Source: Treponema sp. UBA6367 (lineage in GTDB: Bacteria; Spirochaetota; Spirochaetia; Treponematales; Treponemataceae). From it: 64,000 bases of DNA. The notes under the pieces are model-generated. The model was not told the origin of the DNA. It worked only from the letters and a program-made list of their open reading frames with translations, and searched no databases. The DNA lies in NCBI GenBank assembly GCA_002437725.1, contig DJRF01000010.1, positions 230,960-294,959 of the forward strand, read 5' to 3'. Of this stretch, positions 42,852-51,527 are shown piece by piece; the stretch's first letter is position 1; every line of letters starts with the position of its first letter. The position numbers were made by a program, and so were the translations under genes.

Positions 42852-43604
42852 GTGAATAAGTTTCTTTTTAATTTAAAGCAAACTGCTTTTTCAGTTTGCT
42901 TAAAGTTGTTTTCTTTTGCAAACACCAGATGTTTTTGCTTGGTTTGTGGAAAATACTGCGGCAATATCTGCGTTTGCAAAAATTGTTATCAAACTTACTT
43001 TAGTATTTCTTTGGATTTTGAAGGTCGCTGTAAAAAGTGTGGAAAAACTCTAGTTTCAGAAGAGAATCTTTGCATGGAATGTAGAAATAATTCAGTTTTT
43101 TCTAGCACTGACAAAGTTTTCCCGCTTTTTTCTTATAGGTTGTGGAATTCTGATTTTTTATGCCGTTGGAAACTTGAAGAAGAACGAATTTATTCTAGTT
43201 TTTTTGCGGCTCTTGTAAATTCTGGATTAAAAAAATTAAGAAAATCTGTTGGAGATTTTATATTAGTTCCTGTTCCACCAAGACCTGGAAAAATAAAAGA
43301 AAAAGGTTGGGATCAAATTCAAGAATTGTGCGCTTTTTTGAAATTTAAATTTGGCTGGAAAGTTGAAAACCTGCTGGAAAGAAAAACTTCTGTCCAGCAA
43401 AAAACTTTAGATAGAAAAAATAGGATGGAGACAATAGCAAATGCGTTTTCAGTTTTGCCACAAATAAACCAAATTCCTGAACAAGTATGCATAATTGATG
43501 ATGTAATTACAACAGGTTCTACAATAGAGGCTTGTGCGTCTGTGCTAAAAGAAAAAAATAAAGCCGTAAAGGTTTATGCGCTTTCAATTTTCATAGTAGA
43601 TTGA
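42852..43604 (+). CDS. comF: ComF-family phosphoribosyltransferase-like protein
   Basis: Homologue of ComF, the competence-associated protein with a zinc finger and a PRTase domain. The 250-residue product has an N-terminal membrane-near segment, two zinc-ribbon pairs (CLVCGKYC, CKNC, CKKCGK, CMEC; residues ~30-80), and a C-terminal PRTase: VPVPPRPGKIKEKGWDQIQEL and the PRPP motif VCIIDDVITTGSTIEAC. The start is GTG 42852; ATG is not available in frame near it and no strong ribosome site is seen. Whether it takes up DNA or recycles nucleotides here cannot be told from the sequence. Confidence 0.88.
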   Translation: MNKFLFNLKQTAFSVCLKLFSFANTRCFCLVCGKYCGNICVCKNCYQTYFSISLDFEGRCKKCGKTLVSEENLCMECRNNSVFSSTDKVFPLFSYRLWNSDFLCRWKLEEERIYSSFFAALVNSGLKKLRKSVGDFILVPVPPRPGKIKEKGWDQIQELCAFLKFKFGWKVENLLERKTSVQQKTLDRKNRMETIANAFSVLPQINQIPEQVCIIDDVITTGSTIEACASVLKEKNKAVKVYALSIFIVD

Positions 43605-43682
43605 GTTTTATATATAATGTTGCAAAAGGTTGTTTTTCAGTGTATTCTTATTTAGTTGAAAATAACGTTTTTTTTATACTTT

Positions 43683-43698
43683 TAAGTTTGCGTTGCAA
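43683..43698 (+). repeat. 16-nt leader element, copy 3
   Basis: TAAGTTTGCGTTGCAA, identical to the copies before the CjaA-like gene and tmk. It lies 83 bp upstream of the cheW ATG. A TATACT box (43675-43680) directly precedes it, so the element may lie at the start of the transcript. The remainder of the 177-bp gap is AT-rich, and no terminator after comF is evident. Confidence 0.65.
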
Positions 43699-43781
43699 AA
43701 TAACATAGGAAGTCAATTTGAAAATTGCTTTGGTAACGTAGCTTTTAGCAGCTTTTTCTTTGATTTTTATGGGAGGTTTTT

Positions 43782-44261
43782 ATGGCAGAAGAGGATTCTC
43801 AGTTTCAGTTAGTAACATTCCGTTTAGGAGATGAGTTATACGGAGTAGATATTATGACTGTAAAAGAAATTGTAAAAATTCAACCTATACGTCCTATTCC
43901 CAATGCTCCATATTATATGGTAGGTATTTTAAATTTGCGTGGAGAAATAATTCCAATTATAGATCTTCATAGACGTTTTCATATAGGTTTTTCTAACGAA
44001 GAACAGGAACTAGACGAACTTGAAAGCGGTTTTATTATTCTTAATATTGATGGAATGCAGATTGGCATTATAATAGACCGCGTTTCTAGAGTAGTTACTG
44101 TAAATAAAGCAGAAGTTCAAGAGCCTCCTCAGATGATGGGAGGAATCGGAAGTGAATATATTCGCGGAGTTGTTAGAACTGACGCAGGATATTTAATAAT
44201 GCTTGATACAGTTAGGTTATTTGATCCAAAAGAACTTCAAAAAATTATAAACAACAAGTAA
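43782..44261 (+). CDS. cheW: Chemotaxis coupling protein CheW
   Basis: Links chemoreceptors to the CheA kinase. The 159-residue protein is a single CheW domain: FQLVTFRLGDELYGVDIMTVKEI, IRPIPNAPYYMVGILNLRGEIIPIIDL, GIIIDRVSRVVTV and GVVRTDAGYLIMLD. The ribosome site is GGGAGG (43770-43775). It stands apart from cheA and other chemotaxis genes, next to a DegT-like gene and nadK/recN; the same neighbourhood exists in T. pallidum as I recall. It is preceded by the 16-nt leader element. Confidence 0.96.
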   Translation: MAEEDSQFQLVTFRLGDELYGVDIMTVKEIVKIQPIRPIPNAPYYMVGILNLRGEIIPIIDLHRRFHIGFSNEEQELDELESGFIILNIDGMQIGIIIDRVSRVVTVNKAEVQEPPQMMGGIGSEYIRGVVRTDAGYLIMLDTVRLFDPKELQKIINNK

Positions 44262-44268
44262 AGCAAAA

Positions 44269-45387
44269 ATGATTCGAACTTACAGCACTACAATAAGACG
44301 AAAAGAAATGGATGCAGTTTTAACTTGCATGGTAGACGAAAAAATTGGTCCTGGTGAATTAAACGTTAGATTTATTCATTCTATAAAGGATTTTTTTTGT
44401 TGCGACGGGGCTGTTGCTCTTAGGACTCCAAAAGATGCGTTAAAATATGCGCTTTTAGCAATTGATTTTCCTATTGGCGAAAAAATAATGATTTCTGCTT
44501 TGGCTCCAGCATGGCATTATCAAGCAATAGAAAGTCTTGGCTATGTTCCTATGGTTTTAGATGTAGATGAATCAAATGGTCTTGTAAATGAAGAGATTGT
44601 TCAGCGTGCTATAAATCATGGAGGAAGACTTCTTTTATTGCACGAGTCTATGGGAATTGTTCCTGATTTAGATTCTCTTTGCTCTCTTGGAATTCCAATT
44701 ATAGAAGATGTTTCCAAAAGCGCAGGGGCTGACGTTGCCATAAATGATGAAAATGGAAATTTGATTGAAACTAAAAAAACTGGCTCTTTTGGAGTGTATT
44801 CAATTCTAACCCTGGAAGAACAAGATGTTATAACTGCTGGCGGTGGAGCTGTTTTGATGGCACCGGGAAGACGTGAATGGACTGTATTAAAAAAATATGT
44901 AGATGTTATGCCTCGTACAGAACTTTTGCCAGATATAAACTGTGCCTTGGGCTGGGTTCAAGTTAAGGAATTTAAAAATAACGAGCATACAAGAAAAAAG
45001 ATTTTTTCTCTTTATCAGAGAGCGTGCATGTCTGGTAAGCATAAAATATATCCAAGAGATTTTAGTGTAGTTTCCTCAGCTTCTTCTGATTCAGACTCTT
45101 CTAAAACTTTAAAAGAAGAGGAGTTTAATAATTCCTCTACGGTTGCTTGCTTTCCTTTGGTTCTTTCAAGTTCTTTTAAGGATGTCCGTCAATATGCAGA
45201 AAAAAAAGGAATAGAAATAAGACATGCTTACGAAGATTCTGTAATTGCTTTAAAAGAAGAAGATTTATCAGATTCGTGCATAAGAGCAAAATCTTTGTAT
45301 TTAAGATGCGTTTTGTTTCCGTTGTATCCAAGACTTTCTAATCAGCAAGTTGCTAAAATTGTAAAAGTTTTAGGAACTTTGCCATAA
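44269..45387 (+). CDS. DegT/DnrJ/EryC1-fold protein lacking the PLP lysine
   Basis: Resembles sugar aminotransferases (DegT/DnrJ/EryC1 family), but probably not a normal one. The 372-residue protein has the N-terminal segment FFCCDGAVALRTPKDALKYAL, a cofactor-aspartate region PIIEDVSKSAGADVA (Asp147) and the glycine-rich loop AGGGAVLMA. The expected motif S-F-x-x-x-K-x-x-x-x-G-E-G-G instead reads YSILTLEEQDVITAGGG, placing Gln185 where the Schiff-base lysine belongs. A catalytic aldimine is therefore unlikely. It begins 7 bp after cheW and precedes nadK by 13 bp. Possible roles are a sugar-binding pseudoenzyme or an unusual dehydratase-like enzyme; no function is assigned. Confidence 0.82.
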   Translation: MIRTYSTTIRRKEMDAVLTCMVDEKIGPGELNVRFIHSIKDFFCCDGAVALRTPKDALKYALLAIDFPIGEKIMISALAPAWHYQAIESLGYVPMVLDVDESNGLVNEEIVQRAINHGGRLLLLHESMGIVPDLDSLCSLGIPIIEDVSKSAGADVAINDENGNLIETKKTGSFGVYSILTLEEQDVITAGGGAVLMAPGRREWTVLKKYVDVMPRTELLPDINCALGWVQVKEFKNNEHTRKKIFSLYQRACMSGKHKIYPRDFSVVSSASSDSDSSKTLKEEEFNNSSTVACFPLVLSSSFKDVRQYAEKKGIEIRHAYEDSVIALKEEDLSDSCIRAKSLYLRCVLFPLYPRLSNQQVAKIVKVLGTLP

Positions 45388-45400
45388 GGTTTTCTTTTAA

Positions 45401-46252
45401 ATGAAAAAGTGTCTTATAATAGTAAACACTAACAAAAAAGAATCTCAATTAGTTGCAAACGATATTAGTTTTTATTTAAAATCTAAACAAGTTCAGTCAG
45501 TTATTTGTGCTTTTGACGGTTTTAATGAAGACTGTGTTTTTTCAGGATATGATTTTGTAATTACCTTAGGTGGCGATGGAACAGTTCTTTTTGCTGCAAG
45601 AGGATGTTGCAATCTTGGAATACCTGTTTTTCCTGTGAACTTTGGCGAATTTGGTTTTATAGCTAGCATCCAAAAACAGGATTGGAAGAAAGAGCTTGAA
45701 CTTTTTTTAAGCGGAAAATCTTCGCTAGAAGAAAGAACTATGTTGCAAGCTACTGTTTTTCCAATTGAAAAAACAGATTCAGAATGTTTTTCTGCAATTG
45801 GATTGAACGATGTTGTAGTTTGTGCTAAAACGGCAGCAAGAACAGTTTTGCTCGATGTGGCCTACAATTATTCTTCTTTAGGAAAGTTTAAGGCTGATGG
45901 AATTATTGTAAGCACACCAACAGGTTCTACAGCCTATTCTTCAAGTGCAGGCGGTCCTATAATAGATCCTGAGCTAGATGCGCTTGTTCTTACGCCAATA
46001 AATTCGTTTTCTCTTTCTACAAGACCTTTGGTTTTAAGCCCGAACGGCGAACTTGATATTACAGTTCTTCCTTCCAGGGAAAAAGAACTCATTCTTACTG
46101 TTGACGGCCAAAAGCCAAAGGAGCTTCACCAGGGAGATGTAATAAAAGTTCGAAGAATTAATAAAAAAGTAAAGCTTGTAGGTTGTACAACGCAAAGATT
46201 TTACGAAGCATTGCGTTCAAAGTTGAATTGGTCAGGAGGTCCTCATGCTTGA
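45401..46252 (+). CDS. nadK: NAD kinase
   Basis: Phosphorylates NAD+ to NADP+. The 283-residue protein has the diacylglycerol-kinase-like fold with TLGGDGTVLFAAR (catalytic GGDGT), VNFGEFGFIAS, LNDVVV (NE/D motif), the substrate loop DGIIVSTPTGSTAYSSSAGGPI, and the C-terminal VDGQ segment. ATG 45401 is preceded by a weak ribosome site. It overlaps recN by 8 bp, forming a nadK-recN pair that is common in bacteria. Confidence 0.96.
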   Translation: MKKCLIIVNTNKKESQLVANDISFYLKSKQVQSVICAFDGFNEDCVFSGYDFVITLGGDGTVLFAARGCCNLGIPVFPVNFGEFGFIASIQKQDWKKELELFLSGKSSLEERTMLQATVFPIEKTDSECFSAIGLNDVVVCAKTAARTVLLDVAYNYSSLGKFKADGIIVSTPTGSTAYSSSAGGPIIDPELDALVLTPINSFSLSTRPLVLSPNGELDITVLPSREKELILTVDGQKPKELHQGDVIKVRRINKKVKLVGCTTQRFYEALRSKLNWSGGPHA

Positions 46253-47951
46253 AGATTTGTCTATTAAAGATTTTGCAATAATTGATTCAATTACAATAGA
46301 GTTTTCAAAAGGCTTGACAGTTCTTTCTGGCGAAACTGGCGCGGGAAAATCTATTCTTATAGGAGCTCTTTCTTTTCTTTTAGGAGGAAAGGCGGAAACT
46401 AGTCAAATTCGTTCCGGCGCACATGAAGCTAGTGTTAGCGGAACATTTTATCTTGATTCAGATTTTTCGCAATCAGCATTGCAATGGCTTTCTGAACATG
46501 GAATAGAAGCGGAAAATAATAGAATTCTAATTCGAAGATTTATTCGTGAAAATGGAAAAAGTGGTTCCTGGATAGGTAATACTCCTGTAACTCGTGCCGA
46601 TATTGCTGAGTTTTCTTCTTTTTTAGTAGATATACACGGTCAGCATGACCATCAGTCTCTTATGAAAGTTTCTGAGCACAGAAAATTTCTTGATTCTAGA
46701 GCTGGAATTACAGAAGAAGTTCAACTGTTTACAAAACTTTATTCCGATTTAATAGAAAAAAGAAAACTTCTTTCTCAGTTGGATTCAAATGATGCAGAAC
46801 GTGAGCGAAAAATAGAAATGTATTCGTTTGCGCTAAAAGAATTATCAGATGCAAAATTAAAGCCCGATGAAGATAAAAATCTTGAAGACGAGTTGAACCG
46901 CCTTTCTTCTTATGAAAAACTTTTTTCAGATATAGATTCTATTAGAACTTCTTTAGATGTTGGCGATGATTCTGTGATTTCAAGATTAAAAAGAATTCAT
47001 CGCGACAGTCAGCACGCTGTTGGATTCGACAAGAGCCTTTCGCCTTTGGATTCGCGTTTAGAATCAGCTTTTTATGAACTTAGCGATATAGCCTGCGAAT
47101 TTGATTCCTATGCTAGAAATCTTGTTTACGATCCTGCTCATTTAGAAGAAGTTCAAGAGCGGCTTTCTGTTATTTACAATTTGAAAAAAAAGTATTGCAG
47201 CTCTGTAAATGCATCTATGCAAGAACTTTTTGGCTACCAAAAGCAGGCTGAAAAGGCTCTTGAGCAGCTTGCAAGCGGAAATCAAAATAAAGAGGTTCTT
47301 CAAAAAGAAGTTTCTGAATTGGAAAAACAAGTTTATTCCGCTGCAAAAAAGATTTCTGCAAAACGACACGCTTGTTCTGAAAGTCTTTCTAGTGAAATCG
47401 AAACGATTTTAAAATCTTTAGGCATGAAAGAAACTCATTTTTCAGTTAGTATGACAGAAAAGCCTGGCAATGATGTTGAACAAAGATGCGGTCCTTATGG
47501 AATGGACAATATTGAATTCCTTATCAGTGCAAATTTAGGTTCTCCTCTACAGCCTCTTGCTAAAATTGCTAGTGGCGGTGAACTTTCTAGAGTTATGCTT
47601 GCAATCAAAACTGTTTTTGCTAACAACGATCCTGTTCAAACTTTGGTATTTGATGAAATTGACACAGGAATAGGTGGAGAAATTGCGGTCGCAGTAGGAC
47701 TTCATCTTAAGAAACTTGCAAAGAATCGTCAAATTTTTTGTATAACACATCTTGCGAGTATTGCGGTTTATGCCGATAATCAAATTAAGATAGAAAAGGG
47801 TGTTGTTAATGGAAAAACTGCATCGAATGTTCATCCTATTGAAGGTGAACAACGCGTTTATGAGATTGCTAGAATGCTTTCTGGTGATGCAGATTCTTCT
47901 GCCTCTTTAGAGCACGCTCGTTCTATGCTCCAAAAATACGGAGGTTTATGA
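46245..47951 (+). CDS. recN: DNA repair protein RecN
   Basis: SMC-like ATPase acting in double-strand-break repair. The 568-residue protein has Walker A LSGETGAGKSILIGAL, DIHGQHDHQSL, two coiled-coil arms (residues ~155-210 and ~285-375), signature KIASGGELSRVMLAIK and Walker B QTLVFDEIDTGIGGEIA, then FCITHLASIA. Length is near the usual 550. It starts inside the nadK end and is followed by an overlapping conserved unknown, so the unit cheW-degT-nadK-recN is continuous. Confidence 0.96.
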   Translation: MLEDLSIKDFAIIDSITIEFSKGLTVLSGETGAGKSILIGALSFLLGGKAETSQIRSGAHEASVSGTFYLDSDFSQSALQWLSEHGIEAENNRILIRRFIRENGKSGSWIGNTPVTRADIAEFSSFLVDIHGQHDHQSLMKVSEHRKFLDSRAGITEEVQLFTKLYSDLIEKRKLLSQLDSNDAERERKIEMYSFALKELSDAKLKPDEDKNLEDELNRLSSYEKLFSDIDSIRTSLDVGDDSVISRLKRIHRDSQHAVGFDKSLSPLDSRLESAFYELSDIACEFDSYARNLVYDPAHLEEVQERLSVIYNLKKKYCSSVNASMQELFGYQKQAEKALEQLASGNQNKEVLQKEVSELEKQVYSAAKKISAKRHACSESLSSEIETILKSLGMKETHFSVSMTEKPGNDVEQRCGPYGMDNIEFLISANLGSPLQPLAKIASGGELSRVMLAIKTVFANNDPVQTLVFDEIDTGIGGEIAVAVGLHLKKLAKNRQIFCITHLASIAVYADNQIKIEKGVVNGKTASNVHPIEGEQRVYEIARMLSGDADSSASLEHARSMLQKYGGL

Positions 47952-48754
47952 TGGCAAAAATTTCAGAACAGACAAGACTTGAATTTGCAGATGCGATAAA
48001 GCCTTATCAATCAAAAATAACTGCAACTTTGGGGAAAGAAAAAACAGTTTTAAATTCAATAAATGGAGGGGCTTCTGATGCTCCTTACAAAAAAATTATG
48101 CTCTGCGATGACATGATTTATATTTCTTCTTTGTACATGGCTCAGAACAGTCTTTCTTTAAAAATCTTGGAAGTAAAAAATAATGATGCTTTGAACGAAG
48201 CTAGAAAAATCCTCTATAAGGCAATAATTTATCTTGAAGAACTTGTAACTAATTTTATTGATGTGTCTTATTCTGAACTTACAAAGAATTATGAGCAGAT
48301 TCAAGATAAAACAATTTCAGAGCGTTATTATCTTATAAGAAAACTTGGACTGGCAATAAATCTTTTGGAAGTCGCTTTTGGCGATAATTCAAAATGGAAG
48401 TGGTCGTTTGTTGAATTAAAGGGACGTTTTGCAGTAGTTGCTAAAAATCTTATAGACATGAGAACAGCTGTAAAGTCTTATTTTGATCCAAATGATGAAG
48501 ATTATGAAGTTTCTGTTCTGTATATAAGGCTCATTTCAAAACTTCTTGAGTCTTCTGCATCTGGTTACCGTGACAAGTATGAAACTTCTACAAGGCGAAT
48601 AGATGATATGAGAAATGCCATAAAATTTCTTCTTGCTAGGCATAAGCTTGCAATTGCCATAGGTGATAGAAATGAAGCCGAAGAGATAAAGAAAAAAGCC
48701 CTTGTCTGGAAAGATAAAATGGATGCAGATCAGAAGTCTGGCTCTAGTAGATGA
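47951..48754 (+). CDS. Conserved treponemal protein of unknown function
   Basis: Not recognised. The 267-residue product has no signal peptide or membrane segment and looks entirely helical (KILYKAIIYLEELVTNFIDVSYSELTKNYEQIQDK, RRIDDMRNAIKFLLARHKLAIAIGDRNEAEEIKKKALVWKDK), so it is a likely cytoplasmic helical-bundle protein. Start ATG 47951 is favoured over 47948 because GAGG at 47941-47944 gives better spacing; either overlaps the recN stop. It is followed after 12 bp by an HD-domain protein. I recall a gene of this kind after recN in T. pallidum, but could not check. Confidence 0.72.
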   Translation: MAKISEQTRLEFADAIKPYQSKITATLGKEKTVLNSINGGASDAPYKKIMLCDDMIYISSLYMAQNSLSLKILEVKNNDALNEARKILYKAIIYLEELVTNFIDVSYSELTKNYEQIQDKTISERYYLIRKLGLAINLLEVAFGDNSKWKWSFVELKGRFAVVAKNLIDMRTAVKSYFDPNDEDYEVSVLYIRLISKLLESSASGYRDKYETSTRRIDDMRNAIKFLLARHKLAIAIGDRNEAEEIKKKALVWKDKMDADQKSGSSR

Positions 48755-48766
48755 TGCAGAGGATTT

Positions 48767-49987
48767 ATGTTTAGTCAACAGTTTGCTTTAAAGATTTTTG
48801 AAGGCTTTTCAATTCAGCGTTGGACAGACCTTATTCGGCCTTTTGATTTGGTTGAAATGGACAAGGCTGGAGAAAAGATGGTTCTTGCCTATATCATAGG
48901 TAAGTTTGAAGAATCTAAAGGTGTATTTGTAGATTGGACATGGATGATTTATGCGTCTTTATTTGATTTATTAAAAAAAATTTCCCTTTGCGACATAAAA
49001 GCTCCTGTTCTTTCTATGCTGAAACATAATTTTTTGCAAGAGTATTTAAAACTAAACGAATGGGTTCTTAATCAATATAAGCCAATAATGAACGATGAAG
49101 ATTTGTTTGAAAAATTTTCAGTTTATGTTGCGCAAAAGGCAGGTTCGACTCCTATTCCAAAAAAAAGCCAGGCGGCTGCAAGAATTTTTTCAGCTGCTGA
49201 TAAATATGCAACAATGCGAGAGTTTCAAATGCTTTCCGTTGTAAATGAAGTGGAACGCCTAAAAAACATAAACAGCGACTTGCAGACTGATTTACAGAAT
49301 TTTCTTGATCTTACTGGATTACAAAAATTAATGACACATCAAAGGTCTTTTGATTTCCTTATGAAAATAGAGCAGCTTCGCTTTCAAATTCGTTGGAATC
49401 AGACTCCTAGGGTACCAAAAACTAGTGTTTTGGGACATTGTTACTTTGTTGCTATAATGACGCTTTTATTGTGCAGAAACTGCGGTCAAAAAATGCCTGA
49501 ATGGAGAATTGTAAATGATTTTTTTACAGGTCTTTTCCACGATTTACCAGAAGCTGTCACAAGGGATATTATTTCGCCAGTAAAACAGGCAACTGATGAA
49601 CTTCCAAATATTGTAAAAAAAATTGAAGATGAAATCGTTAGTAAAGAATTAGTGCCTCTCATGGAACCTTTTTTTGTTGACCAGCTTATTTTTTACACCA
49701 GCGATGAATTTTCAAATAAAATCCTAAAAGAAGGAAGACTAAAACAAGTTTCCTGGGAAGACTTAAATTGCCTTTACAATACTGAAGAGTTTTGTCCCGT
49801 TGACGGAAAAACAGTTAGAATTGCGGACCACCTTTCTGCTCTCATGGAAGCAGATATTTCAATAAAACATGGTATTACATCAAATCACCTTGCGCACGGC
49901 AGAGAAAGCATGCTGAATAATTATCCAAAAGGAAAAATAATTAATGGAATTGATGTAGGCAAACTTTTTAGAGAAATTGTTGAATAG
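48767..49987 (+). CDS. HD-domain hydrolase
   Basis: Metal-dependent phosphohydrolase of the HD superfamily, resembling YfbR/HDc-type nucleotidases. The 406-residue protein has its HD core at about residues 215-360: H in TSVLGHCYFVAIM, HD in FFTGLFHDLPEAVTRDIISPVK, and Asp in VRIADHLSALMEADISI. The first ~200 residues are helical with no domain that I recognise. Substrates (nucleotides or signalling nucleotides) cannot be inferred from sequence alone. It closes the run of co-directional genes that starts with cheW. Confidence 0.82.
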   Translation: MFSQQFALKIFEGFSIQRWTDLIRPFDLVEMDKAGEKMVLAYIIGKFEESKGVFVDWTWMIYASLFDLLKKISLCDIKAPVLSMLKHNFLQEYLKLNEWVLNQYKPIMNDEDLFEKFSVYVAQKAGSTPIPKKSQAAARIFSAADKYATMREFQMLSVVNEVERLKNINSDLQTDLQNFLDLTGLQKLMTHQRSFDFLMKIEQLRFQIRWNQTPRVPKTSVLGHCYFVAIMTLLLCRNCGQKMPEWRIVNDFFTGLFHDLPEAVTRDIISPVKQATDELPNIVKKIEDEIVSKELVPLMEPFFVDQLIFYTSDEFSNKILKEGRLKQVSWEDLNCLYNTEEFCPVDGKTVRIADHLSALMEADISIKHGITSNHLAHGRESMLNNYPKGKIINGIDVGKLFREIVE

Positions 49988-50010
49988 TTGTAAAAAAAAA
50001 TAAAACTTAT

Positions 50011-50018
50011 TCCGATAA
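50011..50018 (+). promoter_or_regulatory. Possible sigma-28-type promoter before the LysM gene
   Basis: TCCGATAA at 50011-50018 resembles the -10 GCCGATAA of motility (FliA) promoters, and TAAA at 49991-49994 lies 16 bp upstream (the consensus spacing is 15). Its end is only 7 bases before ATG 50026, implying a very short or absent leader, and no ribosome site is seen. It is a weak prediction in a poly-A background. Confidence 0.3.
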
Positions 50019-50025
50019 TTAGTAT

Positions 50026-50913
50026 ATGAGATTTTCTAAAATTTATATTTTCGTTTTACTTTTTTTTATGCAATTGCAGTTTTCTTTTTCTGATTCACTA
50101 TATACTGTAAAAAAAGGAGACACTCTTTATTCCATTAGTAGAAAATATGAAATTACAGTTGCTGAACTTAGGGCCGCAAATAATTTAAGCGAAAGTGACA
50201 TTTTAAAAGAAGGTGCAAAACTTACAATTCCTTCTGCCGATATAAGCAACGCAGCTGCTCTTTCTTCAAATAAGACTAGTGAGCAAAAATCTTCTTCAGC
50301 TAAAAAGGATACTGCTTTGTATACCGTAGTAAAGGGGGACACTCTGTATGGTATTTCTAGAAAGTATGATATAAAAGTTCCAGAGTTGATGGCTATGAAT
50401 AATCTTGATTCTAATTCAACTTTAAAAATCGGGCAAAAGTTATATGTGCCATCTTCTGACAAAAATGATAAAAAATCAAAAGAGAAAAATGAAGATGTTG
50501 ATAAGATATTAAAAAATAATATAGAAAAAAATGAAAAAAACACAGCTTCCGATATAAAAGTTTCTTCGTCCGTTGTTTGGCCATTAAAAAATCCTATTGT
50601 AAAAAAAGTTAACGGAAAGGTTAGCGGTGTTCAATTAACAGGAAATGATTCTGAAACTGTAAAATGCGTCCGCGAAGGAACTGTTATGTATACAGGAGTT
50701 TACCGCGGTTTTGGCGAAGTCATTTTTGTTCAGTCAAAAACAGGTCTAATTTATTCATATTCAGGGCTTGGAAAAGTTACTGTAAAAAAAGGCGATTATG
50801 TTCTTTTTAATACTGAACTTGGCGTAACAGGAAAAGGAAATAACTCTTCTATAAAGTTTATGGTCTTTCAAAATGGAAAACCTGTTAATCCTGTAACAGC
50901 TCCTAGAGGATAA
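50026..50913 (+). CDS. Secreted LysM protein with degenerate LytM (M23) domain
   Basis: Likely cell-wall-binding regulator of amidases, like NlpD/EnvC. The 295-residue product has a signal peptide (IYIFVLLFFMQLQFSFSDS), two LysM repeats (LYTVKKGDTLYSISRKYEIT at ~26 and LYTVVKGDTLYGISRKYDIK at ~98), a charged linker, and a C-terminal M23-like fold from VWPLKNPI. The zinc ligands are missing: the first His/Asp site reads VSGVQLTG, the YxHL loop reads IYSYSG and the HLHFE loop reads SSIKFMV. A catalytic peptidase is therefore unlikely; an activator role is inferred by analogy. It converges with the exonuclease gene (10 bp). Confidence 0.85.
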   Translation: MRFSKIYIFVLLFFMQLQFSFSDSLYTVKKGDTLYSISRKYEITVAELRAANNLSESDILKEGAKLTIPSADISNAAALSSNKTSEQKSSSAKKDTALYTVVKGDTLYGISRKYDIKVPELMAMNNLDSNSTLKIGQKLYVPSSDKNDKKSKEKNEDVDKILKNNIEKNEKNTASDIKVSSSVVWPLKNPIVKKVNGKVSGVQLTGNDSETVKCVREGTVMYTGVYRGFGEVIFVQSKTGLIYSYSGLGKVTVKKGDYVLFNTELGVTGKGNNSSIKFMVFQNGKPVNPVTAPRG

Positions 50914-50923
50914 ATTTATTAGT

Positions 50924-51505
50924 CTAAACTTTTTGCCTTTGAGAAGTTGCTTTTATTAGATTTAAAAAAATGTTTGCACAAACAAAAGCGTCGTCGTAAG
51001 CTCTATGAGCATCTTTTACTTCTATTCCTAAAAGACTTGCAATGAGCGGTTGCCTGTATTTTTGTTGTTCTGGAAATGCCCATCTACTAAATTGCAAGGT
51101 GTCTATTATTGTGTTTTCTGCGATTGGCATAAAGCAACGTTCAAGTTCTGCATCTAAAAATCTTATGTCAAACTGGACATTGTGTCCGATTAGAACTGTA
51201 TCTTTAATAAAATCTATAAAAGATGGCAAAAGCTCTTTTATAATGGGTTTTGATTCTACCATAGAATCTGTTATGTGATTAATCTGAGTACACTCTTCTG
51301 GAATATGACATTCAGGATTTATAAGAGAGTTAAACGAACCAAGTATGCCAGAATTATTGAATTTTACAGCGCCTATTTCAATAATTCTACAATTCTGTGC
51401 ACTTAAACCTGTTGTTTCTGTATCGAACGCTACGAAAGTTGTACCGTCTTTTACTAAACGGTACATTTTTCTGTAGTCTTTTAAAAATCTGTTTGTTAAA
51501 TTCAT
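50924..51505 (-). CDS. DnaQ-type 3'-5' exonuclease
   Basis: Proofreading-type exonuclease related to DNA polymerase III epsilon. The 193-residue protein shows the DEDDh motifs: FDTETTGL (Exo I, Asp and Glu), HNVQFDIRFLD (Exo II), and HRAYDDAFVCANIFL (Exo III, His and Asp). It belongs to the free-standing DnaQ-like exonucleases seen with PolC-type or accessory roles. The start is uncertain: ATG 51505 gives the family-length protein, while an in-frame TTG at 51538 would overlap the phosphohexomutase gene; neither has a good ribosome site. Confidence 0.85.
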   Translation of the reverse strand: MNLTNRFLKDYRKMYRLVKDGTTFVAFDTETTGLSAQNCRIIEIGAVKFNNSGILGSFNSLINPECHIPEECTQINHITDSMVESKPIIKELLPSFIDFIKDTVLIGHNVQFDIRFLDAELERCFMPIAENTIIDTLQFSRWAFPEQQKYRQPLIASLLGIEVKDAHRAYDDAFVCANIFLNLIKATSQRQKV

Positions 51506-51527
51506 TACAAAACGTTTTAAGCGACTT

